64,000 nt of DNA from Trichlorobacter ammonificans (GCF_933509905.1 NZ_OW150024.1:310001-374000); one strand, 5' to 3'; positions 39,623-50,958 are shown, counted from the first letter of the stretch. Notes: generated by a model from the letters alone, not told the origin. Program-made: numbers and translations.

Positions 39623-40908
39623 CCCAACTGGAATACGCCCGCAAGGGGATCATCACCGAAAAAATGAAGACCGCAGCGGCTGCCGAAGGGGTTGACGCCG
39701 AGTTCATCCGGGCCGGTATCGCCAAGGGAACCGTCATCATCTGCCACAACGACAAGACTCACCAGCACGGCGTACCGCTGCCGGTGGGGGCCGGCCTGCG
39801 CACCAAGGTCAACGCCAACATCGGCACCTCCGCCGACGACACCGACATCACCAAGGAGCTGGAAAAGGCACGGGTGGCGGTGAAATACGGGGCCGACGCC
39901 ATCATGGATCTTTCCACCGGCGGCCCGGTGGACGAGATCCGGCGGGCCATCGTGGCCGAAACCACGGCCTGCATCGGTTCGGTGCCGCTCTACCAGGCAG
40001 CCACCGACACGGTGCGGATTCACAAGAAGGCCATGGTGGAGATGACCGTTGACGACATCTTCAAGGGGATCATCAAGCATGCCGACGACGGGGTGGACTT
40101 CATCACCGTCCATTGCGGCGTCACCCGTTCCACGGTGGAGCGGATGAAGAACGAAGGGCGGATCATGGATGTGGTCTCCCGCGGCGGCGCCTTCACCATC
40201 GAGTGGATGCTGCACAACAACCGGGAAAATCCGCTGTTCGAGAACTTCGACCGCCTGCTGGAGATCGTGAAGGAGTACGACATCACCCTCTCCCTGGGGG
40301 ATGGCTTCCGTCCCGGCTGCCTGGCCGACGCCACCGACCGGGCCCAGATTCATGAGCTGATCATCCTGGGGGAGTTGACCCAGCGGGCCTGGGATGCCGG
40401 GGTGCAGGTGATGATCGAAGGGCCGGGCCATGTGCCGCTGAACCAGATCCAGACCAATATCCAGCTGCAGAAGCGGCTCTGCCACGGTGCGCCGTTCTAT
40501 GTACTGGGGCCGCTGGTCACCGACATCGCGCCGGGGTACGACCATATCACCTGCGCCATCGGCGGCGCCATTGCCGGAGCTGCCGGCGCCGACTTCCTCT
40601 GCTACGTCACTCCCTCCGAGCACCTGGCTTTGCCGGAGATCGAGGATGTGCGCGTCGGCGTGGTGGCGTCCCGCATCGCCGCCCATGCCGCCGACGTGGC
40701 CAAGGGGGTACCGGGGGCCATGGACAAGGATATCGCCATGGCCCGGGCACGGAAAAAGCTGGACTGGGACGGGCAGTTCGCCCAGGCCCTGGACCCGGAC
40801 CGGGCGCGGGAGTACCGGGCCAATTCGCCGGTGTCCGACCACGGTGCCTGCACCATGTGCGGGGCGTTTTGCGCGTATAAGGTGATGGATGAAGCGCTGA
40901 AGAAGTAG
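39619..40908 (+). CDS. thiC: Phosphomethylpyrimidine synthase ThiC (short form)
   Basis: A 429-residue radical-SAM enzyme that rearranges aminoimidazole ribotide into HMP-P. Motifs include MDLSTGGPVDEIR, VHCGVTRSTVERM, SRGGAFTIEWMLHN, EGPGHVPLNQIQTN and the C-terminal cluster Cys residues in GACTMCGAFCAYKVM. The spacing there is C-x2-C-x3-C, not the C-x2-C-x4-C of long ThiC. The short length and this motif fit the archaeal/clostridial-type ThiC, and the related 5-hydroxybenzimidazole synthase BzaF must be considered. Position downstream of thiED and the TPP riboswitch favours ThiC. Confidence 0.88.
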   Translation: MTQLEYARKGIITEKMKTAAAAEGVDAEFIRAGIAKGTVIICHNDKTHQHGVPLPVGAGLRTKVNANIGTSADDTDITKELEKARVAVKYGADAIMDLSTGGPVDEIRRAIVAETTACIGSVPLYQAATDTVRIHKKAMVEMTVDDIFKGIIKHADDGVDFITVHCGVTRSTVERMKNEGRIMDVVSRGGAFTIEWMLHNNRENPLFENFDRLLEIVKEYDITLSLGDGFRPGCLADATDRAQIHELIILGELTQRAWDAGVQVMIEGPGHVPLNQIQTNIQLQKRLCHGAPFYVLGPLVTDIAPGYDHITCAIGGAIAGAAGADFLCYVTPSEHLALPEIEDVRVGVVASRIAAHAADVAKGVPGAMDKDIAMARARKKLDWDGQFAQALDPDRAREYRANSPVSDHGACTMCGAFCAYKVMDEALKK

Positions 40909-40919
40909 AGAGAAGCACC

Positions 40920-41028
40920 ATGGCATGCGGATAATGCGGATTAAGCGGATTTACGCAGATTTTTATCCCGTTGTATAGGCTTGAAATCCGCGGGAATCCG
41001 CAAAAAACAGATGTTATCCGCGTGCCAT
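40920..41028. repeat. GCGGAT-rich inverted-repeat element
   Basis: A 109-base element with terminal inverted repeats: ATGGCATGCGGATAA at the left and TTATCCGCGTGCCAT at the right match in 14 of 15 positions. Several GCGGAT units lie in the left half and ATCCGC units in the right, so the whole can fold into a long hairpin around an AT-rich centre. It lies between thiC and nikR. The pattern suggests an interspersed repetitive element and not a gene-specific signal. It could act as a transcript boundary. Confidence 0.7.
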
Positions 41029-41082
41029 CGCCTTTGACGTTTCTTTTTTCATTACGCTTTGTCCTGCTGGGGAGTATCAGAT

Positions 41083-41505
41083 ATGGGTGACACCACTCGA
41101 TTCGGCATCTCGATCGACAGCGACCTGCTGGAGAGTTTCGACCGCCTGCTGATCCGCAAGGGGTATCAGAACCGTTCCGAGGCGATCCGCGACCTGATCC
41201 GCGCCGCCATTGTGGAGGAAAAGCAGGAGAGCGGGGACGAGGAGATGGTGGGCACCGTCACCCTGGTTTACAACCATCACGTCCGCGACCTGTCCGACAA
41301 GCTGACCGAGCACCAGCATCAGCACCACCATCAGGTGGTGTCCGCCCTGCACGTTCACCTGGATGCCCACAACTGCCTGGAAGTTCTGATTCTGCGCGGC
41401 ACCTCCGCAGCGATCACCCGTATCGCCGACGAACTGATCGGCGTCAAGGGGGTCAAGCATGGCAGGCTGTTCATGACCACGGCCAACGCCGAACATCACC
41501 ACTGA
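41083..41505 (+). CDS. nikR: Nickel-responsive regulator NikR
   Basis: A 140-residue repressor. An N-terminal ribbon-helix-helix ([39 protein letters not shown]) is followed by an ACT-like metal domain. The four nickel ligands of E. coli NikR (H76, H87, H89, C95) line up with H79, H90, H92 and C98 here. It controls nickel uptake and, in some organisms, hydrogenase genes, in keeping with hypF-hypC-hypD about 14 kb away. The start at 41083 has GGAG 8 bases upstream. Confidence 0.94.
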   Translation: MGDTTRFGISIDSDLLESFDRLLIRKGYQNRSEAIRDLIRAAIVEEKQESGDEEMVGTVTLVYNHHVRDLSDKLTEHQHQHHHQVVSALHVHLDAHNCLEVLILRGTSAAITRIADELIGVKGVKHGRLFMTTANAEHHH

Positions 41506-41595
41506 TTTCATTCCGCTTTCAGTGCGCGGCGTTCACTCCGCTCCGTGCGCCGCCCTCCCTGGTATCCGCCCGTCCCTATGACATACGAAACGAAA

Positions 41596-41623
41596 ACGGC
41601 CGGTCCCGTGAGGGACCGGCCGT
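41596..41623 (-). terminator. Intrinsic terminator of pckG
   Basis: ACGGCCGGTCCC (41596-41607) pairs perfectly with GGGACCGGCCGT (41612-41623) around GTGA. On the minus strand it is followed by TTTTCGTTTCG. It lies 26 bases beyond the pckG stop. Confidence 0.85.
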
Positions 41624-41648
41624 CCGGTTGAGCGAAGCCAGTGGGATT

Positions 41649-43502
<1,854 letters not shown>

Positions 43503-43696
43503 AAATCCCCCTTGCACATAAATAATAAAGCGTCCGACCGGCCAGGTATCGACCGGTCATTGACCATATTTCAGGAGATAGAACACGGTTGCGTATCAAC
43601 TGCTGCCGGTTGCTCTCCCGCTGCAGAATTTAGCGCTACTTAATAGCACATCGGCCATGAAAACGAAAGGGAATAGCGACTGAAAGCCGTTTTTGT

Positions 43697-43731
43697 CCTA
43701 AAAGCCGGGAGAAGGGGAGCTGGTTTTTAGG
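43697..43731 (-). terminator. Hairpin after the MBL-fold gene
   Basis: CCTAAAAGCC (43697-43706) pairs with GGTTTTTAGG (43722-43731), counting one G-U pair. It lies 42 bases beyond the MBL-fold stop. No T-run follows, so it is a weak terminator or a processing signal. Confidence 0.4.
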
Positions 43732-43772
43732 CATAATAAACAATCGGTTGATTAAACCAGGGGGAGCGGGAC

Positions 43773-44600
43773 TCAGCAGGTAAAGCCGGTTCCCACCTGG
43801 GCGGGAAGCACGGCGCCGGGGAAACGCTGTTGCAGCCGGAGCAGCGCCTTCAGGCCGGTGCAGTGGGCCGGGTACCAGCGTTGTACCCTGAAGAGGCTGC
43901 ATTCAGTCAGCGTTGCCTCCAGATGCTGCTCACTGCAGAACCCCAGGTGCGTCCCCCCGACCACGGCAACGATCCGGTCATCGTCGGTCAGCTCGACGGC
44001 CCGGCGCAGGGTGGCGGAGAGACCGGCGTGACAGCAGCCCAGGATCACGACCGTTCCCGCCGGGGTGCGCAGCAGCAACGACTGGTCATCGCTGAACGGG
44101 TCCGGCACGGTTCCCGCCGGGTCGGCGGAGAGTCCGGCGTCGGCGGGGGCAGCGTTATTCCGGGGGATCTGCCCGGTCAGGAAGATGCCGGGAGCGATCT
44201 CGCGGAAACGGTCGGACAGGTTGAAGCAGGCCCCATGACCCTCCAGGTGATCCCGCGGGTACGGCATGCCGATGGCGAGGGCCTCCTTCCGGTCGTTGAC
44301 CCGATAGCGGGGCGCGAAGACGTCCGGGTGGGCGAACACCTGCTTCGGACCGCAATTCCTGAGTAGCGGCAGCAGGCCGCCGCTGTGGTCGTAGTGGCCG
44401 TGGGAGAGGGCCACTCGTTCGACCCGGTGCAGGTTTTTGTTCATTCTCTGAGCGTTGTGCAGCAGGGTCAGTCCCTGGCCGGTATCGAAAAGCAACCCGC
44501 CGCTCTCCCACTCGATCAGGGCGCTGAAACCGTGCTCCCCCAGGGTGCCGGAGACCGGTCCCACCGAGTTTTCGCAGAGGATGGTGATACGGTAGTTCAT
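43773..44600 (-). CDS. MBL-fold metallo-hydrolase
   Basis: A 275-residue metallo-beta-lactamase-fold protein. The metal motif is LSHGHYDHSGG, with later ligands in the LGCCHAGLSATL and PAHCTG segments and FDTGQG before. The group resembles the enzymes annotated as dihydropterin-type (DHPPP) synthases or PhnP-like hydrolases; the real substrate is not known. It is the last gene of the efflux operon, 9 bases after the DUF2892 gene. No signal peptide is present, so it should be cytoplasmic. Confidence 0.82.
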   Translation of the reverse strand: MNYRITILCENSVGPVSGTLGEHGFSALIEWESGGLLFDTGQGLTLLHNAQRMNKNLHRVERVALSHGHYDHSGGLLPLLRNCGPKQVFAHPDVFAPRYRVNDRKEALAIGMPYPRDHLEGHGACFNLSDRFREIAPGIFLTGQIPRNNAAPADAGLSADPAGTVPDPFSDDQSLLLRTPAGTVVILGCCHAGLSATLRRAVELTDDDRIVAVVGGTHLGFCSEQHLEATLTECSLFRVQRWYPAHCTGLKALLRLQQRFPGAVLPAQVGTGFTC

Positions 44601-44609
44601 GGTTCGTCC

Positions 44610-44837
44610 CTATTTCGGGCAGCAAGAACTGCCGGGAAAACGGGGCACCCCCAGCTTCTCCAGGATGGTGAAGAGGGGACAGAACTGGGTGAAGCCGGAC
44701 TGGAACAGGTTCAAGCCAACGAAGCCGGTGAACCAGAGCCAGTTCTGGCTGTGCATATGGGCCAGCAGCAACGAAAGCAGCACGAAGCTGCCGGCAACGA
44801 TCCGGACGATACGCTCGATGTAGAACGGTTCTCTCAT
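44610..44837 (-). CDS. DUF2892 membrane protein (YgaP-type)
   Basis: A 75-residue inner-membrane protein. It starts [22 protein letters not shown], has two hydrophobic helices, then [22 protein letters not shown] and ends SSCCPK. This is the DUF2892 domain found alone or attached to rhodanese in YgaP, with conserved Cys residues (FCPL, SCC) that may relate to sulfur. It lies between the RND pump and the MBL-fold gene on the same strand. Confidence 0.85.
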   Translation of the reverse strand: MREPFYIERIVRIVAGSFVLLSLLLAHMHSQNWLWFTGFVGLNLFQSGFTQFCPLFTILEKLGVPRFPGSSCCPK

Positions 44838-44861
44838 CTCATCTTCTCCTTGGTGAAATGG

Positions 44862-47800
44862 TCACGGTGTTTCGGGTGCTGCGGGTTGATGCCGCTCTTT
44901 CCAGTTCTCCACCAGGTAGTACAGGATCGGCACGGTCATGCGCGACAACAGGGTCGAGGCGATTTCGCCGCACATCAGGGCAATGGCCAGCCCCTGGAAG
45001 ATCGGGTCGAAGACGATGACGAAGCTGCCCACCACCACGGCGGCGCCGGTGAGCAGCATCGGCCGGAAGCGGACCGCCCCGGCCTCGATGATGGCCCGGT
45101 CAAGCGGCATTCCCTCCCGGCGCTTCATTTCCGCGAAATCGATCAGGATGATGGAGTTGCGCACGATGATGCCGGCCAGGGCAATGAAGCCGATCATGGA
45201 GGTGGCGGTGAAAAAGGCGCCGAACACGGCATGGCCCGGCAGGATGCCGATCAGGGTCAGCGGAATCGGTGCCATGATGACCAGCGGGGTGGTGAAGTCC
45301 TTGAACCAGGCCACCACCAGGATGTAGATCAGCACCATCACGGCGGCAAAGGCGATCCCCAGGTCCCGGAACACCTCGTAGGTGATGTGCCATTCTCCGT
45401 CCCATTTCATGCCGACCCGTTCCTCCGACCAGGGCTGACGGGAGGCCAGGATTTCGATCCCGCCGCCGTCCGGGGTGGGCAGGGCGGCGATCTGCTGCTG
45501 CATGGCGAGGATGGCGTAGACCGGCGCCTCGATCCGGCCGGCCACGTCGCCGGTGACGTAGATCACGTTCTTCAGGTTCTTGCGGTAGAGGGTCTTCTCC
45601 TCGCTGCCGTGCAGGGTGCGTACCAGTTGGGACAGGGGGACGCCGCCGTTTTGCCCCGGCAGGTGCAGGGCCGCCAGGTCATGCACGGAACTGCGTCTCT
45701 CCACCGGCAGGCGCAGGGTGACGGCAACCGGCTCCTTTTCCCCCGGCAGGTGGACGATCCCCGCCTGTTCGCCGGCCAGGGCGATGCGGAGTGCCGTGGC
45801 CACCTCCGCCGTGCTGATGCCGGCCAGGGCCGCCTTCTCCCGGTCAACGGCAAAGGTCACCTTGGGCTGGTCGGATTCACGGTACCAGTCCACGTCCACC
45901 ACGCCGTCGGTCTGTTGAAAAATCTGCCGCACCCGGTCGGCGGTCGCCACGCGCACTCCGTCGTCGGGGCCGTAAATCTCCGCCACCAGGGTGGCCAGCA
46001 CCGGCGGGCCCGGAGGGATCTCCGCCACCTTGACCCGGGCACCATGGCGGTCGGCCACCGCCTTCAGCAGCGGCCTGATCCGGGTGGCGATCTCGTGGGA
46101 CTGGGCCGAGCGTTCCCCCTTGTGGCGCAGGTTCACCTGGATGTCGGCCAGGTGCGGCCCCCGGCGCAGGAAGTAGTGGCGCACCAGGCCGTTGAAGTTG
46201 AACGGCGCGGCGGTGCCGATGTAGAGCTGGTAGTTGGTTACCTCCGGCACGCTGCGCAGCAGTTCCCCCATCTCCCGGCCGATCCGGGCGGTCTGCTCCA
46301 GCGGGGTCCCCTCGGGGGCGTCGATAATGACCTGCAGCTCGTTCTTGTTGTCGAAGGGGAGCATCTTCACCGTCACTGCCCCGAAATAGAGCAGGGAGCA
46401 GGAGAGCACCAGCAAAAGTGCCACCAGCCCGAGAAAGACGCCGCGCAGCCGGACATCGTGCAGCAATCTGCCCATCCAGGTGCGGTAAAAGACGGTGAGC
46501 CGCGACTCCTCCCCCTCGGCGTTGTGGTGGACCCCCTTCATCAGGCGGTAGGCGAAATAGGGGGTCACGGTGAAGGCGATGACCATGGAGAGCAGCATGG
46601 CCATGCTGGCTCCCACCGGAATGGGACGCATGTAGGGCCCCATCAGGCCGCTGACGAACCCCATCGGCAGGATGGAGGCGATGACGGCGAAGGTTGCCAG
46701 TACCGTGGGATTGCCGATTTCGTCCACCGCCCGAATCGCCGCCTCCAACGGCTCCATCACCGTGGTGGTGAAGTAGCGGTGGACGTTTTCCACCACCACG
46801 ATGGCGTCGTCCACCAGGATGCCGATGGAGAAGATGAGCGCGAACAGGGTGATCCGGTTCAGGGTGTAGCCGATCAGGTAGAAGATCAGCATGGTCAGGG
46901 CCAGGGTGACCGGAATGGCCACGGCCGCCACGGCGCCGGCCCGCCAGCCCATGAACAGGGCGATCAGGATGGTGACCGAGATGGCGGCCAGAAACATGTG
47001 GAAGAGCAGCTCGTTGTTTTTCTCGCCGGCGGTTTCGCCGTAGTTGCGGGTGACCGTGACCTGGATGTCGGCGGGGAGCAGCCGCCCCTTCAGGAACTCC
47101 ACCTTCCTGAGCAGTTCGTCGGCAACCAGGGTGGCGTTGGCCCCCTTGCGCTTGGCCAGGGCGATGGTGACGGCGGGATATTCCTCCCGGGCTATTCCCA
47201 TGAAGACATAGGTGTCCGGCTCGCCGGTTGTGTCATCGATCCGGGCCACGTCGCTCAGATAGACCGGTTTGCCGTTGCGGGCCGCCACCACGGTTCGTCC
47301 CACGGCGTCGGCGCTTGTCAGGAACGCGCCGGCATCCACCAGTACCTCCCGGTTTCGCGTGGTAGAGCTGCCGGCCGGCAGGGAAGCGTTGCCGCCGCGC
47401 AGGGCGCCCGCCACCTGCTGGGGTGAAAGCGCGTAGCCGGCAAGACGCAGCGGGTCAAGCTGCACCCGCACCTGGCGGGTCACCCCGCCGGTCAGTTCCA
47501 CCTTGGCGACATTCTCGGTTTTCTGAAGCTCATCAGCCAGTTCGCGGGCCACCCGGCGCAGCATGCCGTGGTCGTAGCGCGCCGACCAGAGGGTCAGGGT
47601 CAGGATCGGCACGTCGTCGATGGAGGTGGCCTGCACCAGGGGTTCTCCGGCCCCGGGGGGAAGCAGGGGCCGGCTGCTCATCACCTTGTTGTACAGCTTG
47701 ACCAGCGATTCCTCCATGTTCTCGCCCACCTTGAAGCGGACCGTGATCAGTCCCATGCCGGGACGACTCATGGAGTAGAGATATTCAACGCCGCTGATCT

Positions 47801-48032
47801 CCCAGAGGACCGCCTCAAACGGTTTCACCACCCGTTCCTGGACCTCCAGCGGCGAGGAGCCGGGCAGGGGGAGGTAGAGGTCGATCATCGGCACGCTGAT
47901 CTGGGGTTCTTCCTCGCGGGGGGTCATCTTCACGGCGAAGAGTCCCAGCAACAGGGAGGCCACCACCAGGAGCGGCGTCAATTTCGAGGAGATGAAGGCG
48001 CGGGCGATCCTGCCCGCCGGACCCAGGGTCAT
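44862..48032 (-). CDS. RND efflux transporter (AcrB/HAE-type)
   Basis: A 1056-residue inner-membrane pump of the RND superfamily. It has the 12-helix plan with two large periplasmic loops. The TM4 motif is [13 protein letters not shown], whose paired Asp is the proton-relay site of AcrB-type (HAE) pumps; metal pumps such as CusA have DAxIVMIEN there. So organic substrates are more likely than metal ions. The N-terminus ([20 protein letters not shown]) and [15 protein letters not shown] in TM10 fit. Substrate unknown. It forms an export system with the adaptor and TolC genes upstream. Confidence 0.9.
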   Translation of the reverse strand: MTLGPAGRIARAFISSKLTPLLVVASLLLGLFAVKMTPREEEPQISVPMIDLYLPLPGSSPLEVQERVVKPFEAVLWEISGVEYLYSMSRPGMGLITVRFKVGENMEESLVKLYNKVMSSRPLLPPGAGEPLVQATSIDDVPILTLTLWSARYDHGMLRRVARELADELQKTENVAKVELTGGVTRQVRVQLDPLRLAGYALSPQQVAGALRGGNASLPAGSSTTRNREVLVDAGAFLTSADAVGRTVVAARNGKPVYLSDVARIDDTTGEPDTYVFMGIAREEYPAVTIALAKRKGANATLVADELLRKVEFLKGRLLPADIQVTVTRNYGETAGEKNNELLFHMFLAAISVTILIALFMGWRAGAVAAVAIPVTLALTMLIFYLIGYTLNRITLFALIFSIGILVDDAIVVVENVHRYFTTTVMEPLEAAIRAVDEIGNPTVLATFAVIASILPMGFVSGLMGPYMRPIPVGASMAMLLSMVIAFTVTPYFAYRLMKGVHHNAEGEESRLTVFYRTWMGRLLHDVRLRGVFLGLVALLLVLSCSLLYFGAVTVKMLPFDNKNELQVIIDAPEGTPLEQTARIGREMGELLRSVPEVTNYQLYIGTAAPFNFNGLVRHYFLRRGPHLADIQVNLRHKGERSAQSHEIATRIRPLLKAVADRHGARVKVAEIPPGPPVLATLVAEIYGPDDGVRVATADRVRQIFQQTDGVVDVDWYRESDQPKVTFAVDREKAALAGISTAEVATALRIALAGEQAGIVHLPGEKEPVAVTLRLPVERRSSVHDLAALHLPGQNGGVPLSQLVRTLHGSEEKTLYRKNLKNVIYVTGDVAGRIEAPVYAILAMQQQIAALPTPDGGGIEILASRQPWSEERVGMKWDGEWHITYEVFRDLGIAFAAVMVLIYILVVAWFKDFTTPLVIMAPIPLTLIGILPGHAVFGAFFTATSMIGFIALAGIIVRNSIILIDFAEMKRREGMPLDRAIIEAGAVRFRPMLLTGAAVVVGSFVIVFDPIFQGLAIALMCGEIASTLLSRMTVPILYYLVENWKERHQPAAPETP

Positions 48033-48043
48033 GACCTGTCCCC

Positions 48044-48355
48044 TTACTTGCCGTAGCCGCCGGTCTGGACCTGTGTCAGGATGCCGTTGCGGAAAACGAG
48101 GATGTGGACCAGCCGGTCCGGGCCCTCATTGTAGGTCCACTCTTCCACAGTCATCAGAATGGTGGCGCCCCGGCGTCCCGCCTCGCTCTCCATGCGGCTG
48201 ACCTTTGCTGTGGGCGGATCGCATTTGATGGCGACGATGGACTGCGTGTCCCCGGTGGAGACGATGGCGCCGTTGGGACAGCGGAAATTGTCGGCAGCGG
48301 CGACGCCGGCAGTGCACAGGGACAGGACAGCGGCACACAGTACGGTTTTGATCAT
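48044..48355 (-). CDS. DUF2845 secreted protein
   Basis: A 103-residue exported protein of the DUF2845 family. A signal peptide (MIKTVLCAAVLSLCTAGVAA) precedes DNFRCPNGAIVSTGDTQSIVAIKCDPP, with two Cys that can pair, and a typical TVEEWTYNEGPDRLVHILVFRNG end. These are small periplasmic proteins of unknown role. Here it is inserted between the adaptor and the RND pump and overlaps the adaptor stop by 4 bases, so it is translationally coupled with the efflux system, an uncommon arrangement. Confidence 0.85.
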   Translation of the reverse strand: MIKTVLCAAVLSLCTAGVAAADNFRCPNGAIVSTGDTQSIVAIKCDPPTAKVSRMESEAGRRGATILMTVEEWTYNEGPDRLVHILVFRNGILTQVQTGGYGK

Positions 48356-49479
48356 GGGGTACCTCCTGATGATGGGATGAAGCGGCCACCTTCCACGACC
48401 TTTGCAAGGCCGGTGGCGACAATCCGCTCACCCGTGGCGAGACCGGCAAGAATTTCGATACGGTCATTCCGGATACGTCCGGTTTTCACCAGGCGCATCC
48501 GCAGCAGGTCATCCTTCTCCACCACCCAGACCCCCGTCAGGGAACCGCGCTCGAAAACCGCCGTGCGGGGAAGGCTGATGATCGGCGTGGTCGTGGACAG
48601 GACCACGCTGCCGCGGCCAAACATGCCGCTTCTCACAGCGTCGTGTCGCAGGGGGACCCGGGCGAGCACCGTGCGGCTGGCCGGATCGCCGGCCGGCACG
48701 ATCTCGCTGATGCGTCCTTCGGCGGTTGTGCCGAGGGCGTCGAAGGCCATGGTGACCCTGCTGCCGACACGGATGCTCCGGGACTGGGATTCGGGGATGG
48801 CCAGCTCCAGCCGGTAGGCGGCCTCGTCGTCAATGACCAGCAGCGGCTGCCCCGGGAACACCGTGGCGCCGAGGGAAACCTGGCGGGCGGTGACAATCCC
48901 GCTGATCGGGGCGACGAGCCGGCGGTAGTCGGCCACGGCACCGGCGGCTGCCGCCTGTTCGCGGCTCTGGCGCAGGCGGGCTTCGGCCCGGGCAACGGCC
49001 TGGTGAGCCAGTTCACGTTCGGTCTGGCGGGTTTCAAACTCCTGGCGGGTCAGGGCCTGCTCCTCATACAGCTTCGTAAACCGTTCGAAGGTGGCATCGG
49101 CCAGGGTCCGGCGCGCACGGGCTTCGTCCAGGGCGCGCTGGGCTTCATCCAGGGCGGCGACGGCGCCGACGGCCTGGGCCGCCTGTTCGCGGGATTCAAG
49201 CATGCCCAGCAGTTGACCGGCGCGCACCCGGTCTCCCTCGCTGACGGAGAGCATGCTCACCGTGCCGGGGATACGGGCCGAAACCTGGGCACTGGTGCGG
49301 GATCTGACCGTGCCGCTCACCTCCAGACTGTCCGCTTCTTCCACCTGTCGCACTGTCTCCAGGGAGAGCCCCCGGATGGCGGGCGGCTGCGGCGCTGCAG
49401 ATCGCTGCTCCGTGCTGCAGCCGGCCAGTGCCAGCAGGACAGCAGCGACACACAGCGGGTATCCGGCATGACGACGCAT
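48352..49479 (-). CDS. RND efflux periplasmic adaptor (membrane fusion lipoprotein)
   Basis: A 375-residue periplasmic adaptor. The lipobox is LALAGC, tethering it to the inner membrane. It has the barrel-sandwich lipoyl halves (SARIPGTVSMLSVSEGDRVRAG and SPISGIVTARQVSLGATV), a central alpha-hairpin (about residues 100-165), and the beta-barrel. Adaptors join the RND pump to TolC. The ATG at 49479 shares a base with the TolC stop, and GGAGG lies 8 bases upstream. The order TolC-adaptor-DUF2845-pump is the reverse of many operons. Confidence 0.9.
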   Translation of the reverse strand: MRRHAGYPLCVAAVLLALAGCSTEQRSAAPQPPAIRGLSLETVRQVEEADSLEVSGTVRSRTSAQVSARIPGTVSMLSVSEGDRVRAGQLLGMLESREQAAQAVGAVAALDEAQRALDEARARRTLADATFERFTKLYEEQALTRQEFETRQTERELAHQAVARAEARLRQSREQAAAAGAVADYRRLVAPISGIVTARQVSLGATVFPGQPLLVIDDEAAYRLELAIPESQSRSIRVGSRVTMAFDALGTTAEGRISEIVPAGDPASRTVLARVPLRHDAVRSGMFGRGSVVLSTTTPIISLPRTAVFERGSLTGVWVVEKDDLLRMRLVKTGRIRNDRIEILAGLATGERIVATGLAKVVEGGRFIPSSGGTP

Positions 49480-50822
49480 CACAGCACCTCCTTCAGGAAG
49501 AGTCCGGCGACATGGTAGAGACGGCCGGTGGCCAGATGCAGTTCCGCCTCGCTCTCCACAACCGCCGCCCGTGCCTGGTCGAGGACGTTCTGGGCATCCA
49601 GCACCTCGACCATGGTGGCCAGGGCGTTGTCGAACCGTTTCGCCAGCAGCCGCACGGTCTCGGCCGCAGCGCTGACGGCGGAACGGGCGACCTCGACGCG
49701 TTGTTGCGCCTCGATCCGACGCAGCCAGGCTTCGTGCACCTGGTAGCCCACCTCGTTCTCCTGGCCGACCAGCAGCTCCGTTGCCGCCGCCCGCTCCGCA
49801 CGGGCCTGGCCGACCCCGTGGATGGTACGCAGGCCGTCGAACAGGTTCCAGCGCAGCGAAACTCCCGCCATCCAGGCATCCTGGTCCCTACCGAAGGGAG
49901 TGGCGGTATCGTGCATCTGCCAGGAGCCGAAGGCGCTGACGGTAGGCAGGAATCCGCTCCGTGCCCGGCGCAGGGCCGCCTCGGCCCGTTCCCGCTCCCG
50001 TTCGGCCGATTGCAGGTCCGGCCGCATCTGCCGCGCCGTTGTCAGCAGGTTGGCCAGTGATCGGTCGGGTTGCCGCAGGCGGGCCGTTTCCGCGGTGTCA
50101 ACCTCATCGCCGGGGCTGCCGCCGGTTGCCAGGGCAAGCTGCATGCGGGCCAGCACCAGGGCGTGATCAGCCGAAATCCGGCGTTGTTCCAGGGCAGCCA
50201 AGTGGGTCGCGGCGCGCAGTTCGTCCGAAGCCAGCCCCAGACCGGCGGCAATCCTGACCGCCGCCTGGCGCCGTCGTTCCCGCGCCTCGGTCAGGGCTGT
50301 TTCCAGTGCGGCACGGTGGGACTTGGCCTTGTGTACCTCCAGGTAGAGCCGGAAGATAGTGAAGGCGACCTGCTGACGGGTCTGTTCCGTCAGCGCTTCC
50401 CGGCTCTGCGCCTCCTCACGTGCCATGGCTGCGGTACCCGGAGCGGACGGCGTCAGCAGCGGCTGCTCCAGGGTCAGTGCGGTCCGGAAATCGCTGACCG
50501 GCGCCGGGTTGTTCAGACGCGCGACATCGAAATCCCGGTTTTGAAAGCGGCCCTGGTTCAGCTTCATCATGAAGGTGGCCACCGGCAGGTTCGAACGCGA
50601 CCAGGTTTCCTCCAGATGCACCGTCGGCAGGTAGTGCCGCCCGGCCGCCGTTGCCGCAATCCGGGCTGCCGCTGCCTGGTGACCGGAGGCGATGACCCGG
50701 TTGTTGCGCTCCAGGCCGCGGACAATCGCCTCGTGCAGCGTCAGGGCCTGCAGTTCGCCCGCGTCTGCCGGCGTGCAGGCGAGCGGCAGCAGTGCCGCGA
50801 GTATGATCAGGATGTGTGCCAT
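49479..50822 (-). CDS. TolC-family outer-membrane efflux protein
   Basis: A 447-residue outer-membrane channel with a signal peptide (HILIILAALLPLACTPADA). The repeated OEP pattern is clear: ALTLHEAIVRGLERNN at the start and LLTTARQMRPDLQSAERERERAEAALRRARS in the second half, typical of the long coiled-coil helices. A Cys near the cleavage site could be lipid-modified. It is the first gene of the efflux operon and is preceded by a strong AT-rich promoter. Confidence 0.9.
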   Translation of the reverse strand: MAHILIILAALLPLACTPADAGELQALTLHEAIVRGLERNNRVIASGHQAAAARIAATAAGRHYLPTVHLEETWSRSNLPVATFMMKLNQGRFQNRDFDVARLNNPAPVSDFRTALTLEQPLLTPSAPGTAAMAREEAQSREALTEQTRQQVAFTIFRLYLEVHKAKSHRAALETALTEARERRRQAAVRIAAGLGLASDELRAATHLAALEQRRISADHALVLARMQLALATGGSPGDEVDTAETARLRQPDRSLANLLTTARQMRPDLQSAERERERAEAALRRARSGFLPTVSAFGSWQMHDTATPFGRDQDAWMAGVSLRWNLFDGLRTIHGVGQARAERAAATELLVGQENEVGYQVHEAWLRRIEAQQRVEVARSAVSAAAETVRLLAKRFDNALATMVEVLDAQNVLDQARAAVVESEAELHLATGRLYHVAGLFLKEVL

Positions 50823-50840
50823 CTATCTTACTCCGGTAAA

Positions 50841-50880
50841 TATATTAAATTTTATATATAGGAAAAAATATACTTGTCAA
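50841..50880 (-). promoter_or_regulatory. Efflux-operon promoter with AT-rich palindrome
   Basis: On the minus strand, TTGACA (plus 50875-50880) is followed by TATATA at a 16-base spacing or TATAAA at 18 (50851-50858). A near-perfect palindrome, TATATTAAA-TTTTATATA (50841-50858), covers the -10 region and one arm pair mismatches at a single place. Such a site suits a repressor (TetR, MarR or ArsR type). No regulator gene is next to it. Confidence 0.65.
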
Positions 50881-50890
50881 GGGGGCGGGG

Positions 50891-50928
50891 AAAAAAACAC
50901 CGGTGTCGGAACTGGTCCGACACCGGTG
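50891..50928 (-). terminator. Strong intrinsic terminator of the Tol-Pal operon
   Basis: CACCGGTGTCGGA (50898-50910) pairs perfectly with TCCGACACCGGTG (50916-50928). On the minus strand a run of seven T follows (AAAAAAA at 50891-50897). It lies after the pal stop and before the efflux promoter. Confidence 0.95.
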
Positions 50929-50958
50929 AGGGGTGAAGCGAAGCGGTATGGCGAAGAC

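Noticed and set aside
44385-47426. A 1013-codon open frame on the plus strand opposite the RND pump
   Set aside because: It is the antisense shadow of a strongly supported RND gene. Its translation is His/Gly/Gln-rich with no recognisable motif. Similar long frames opposite hypF (25024-27030), PilY1 and ftsK are of the same kind.
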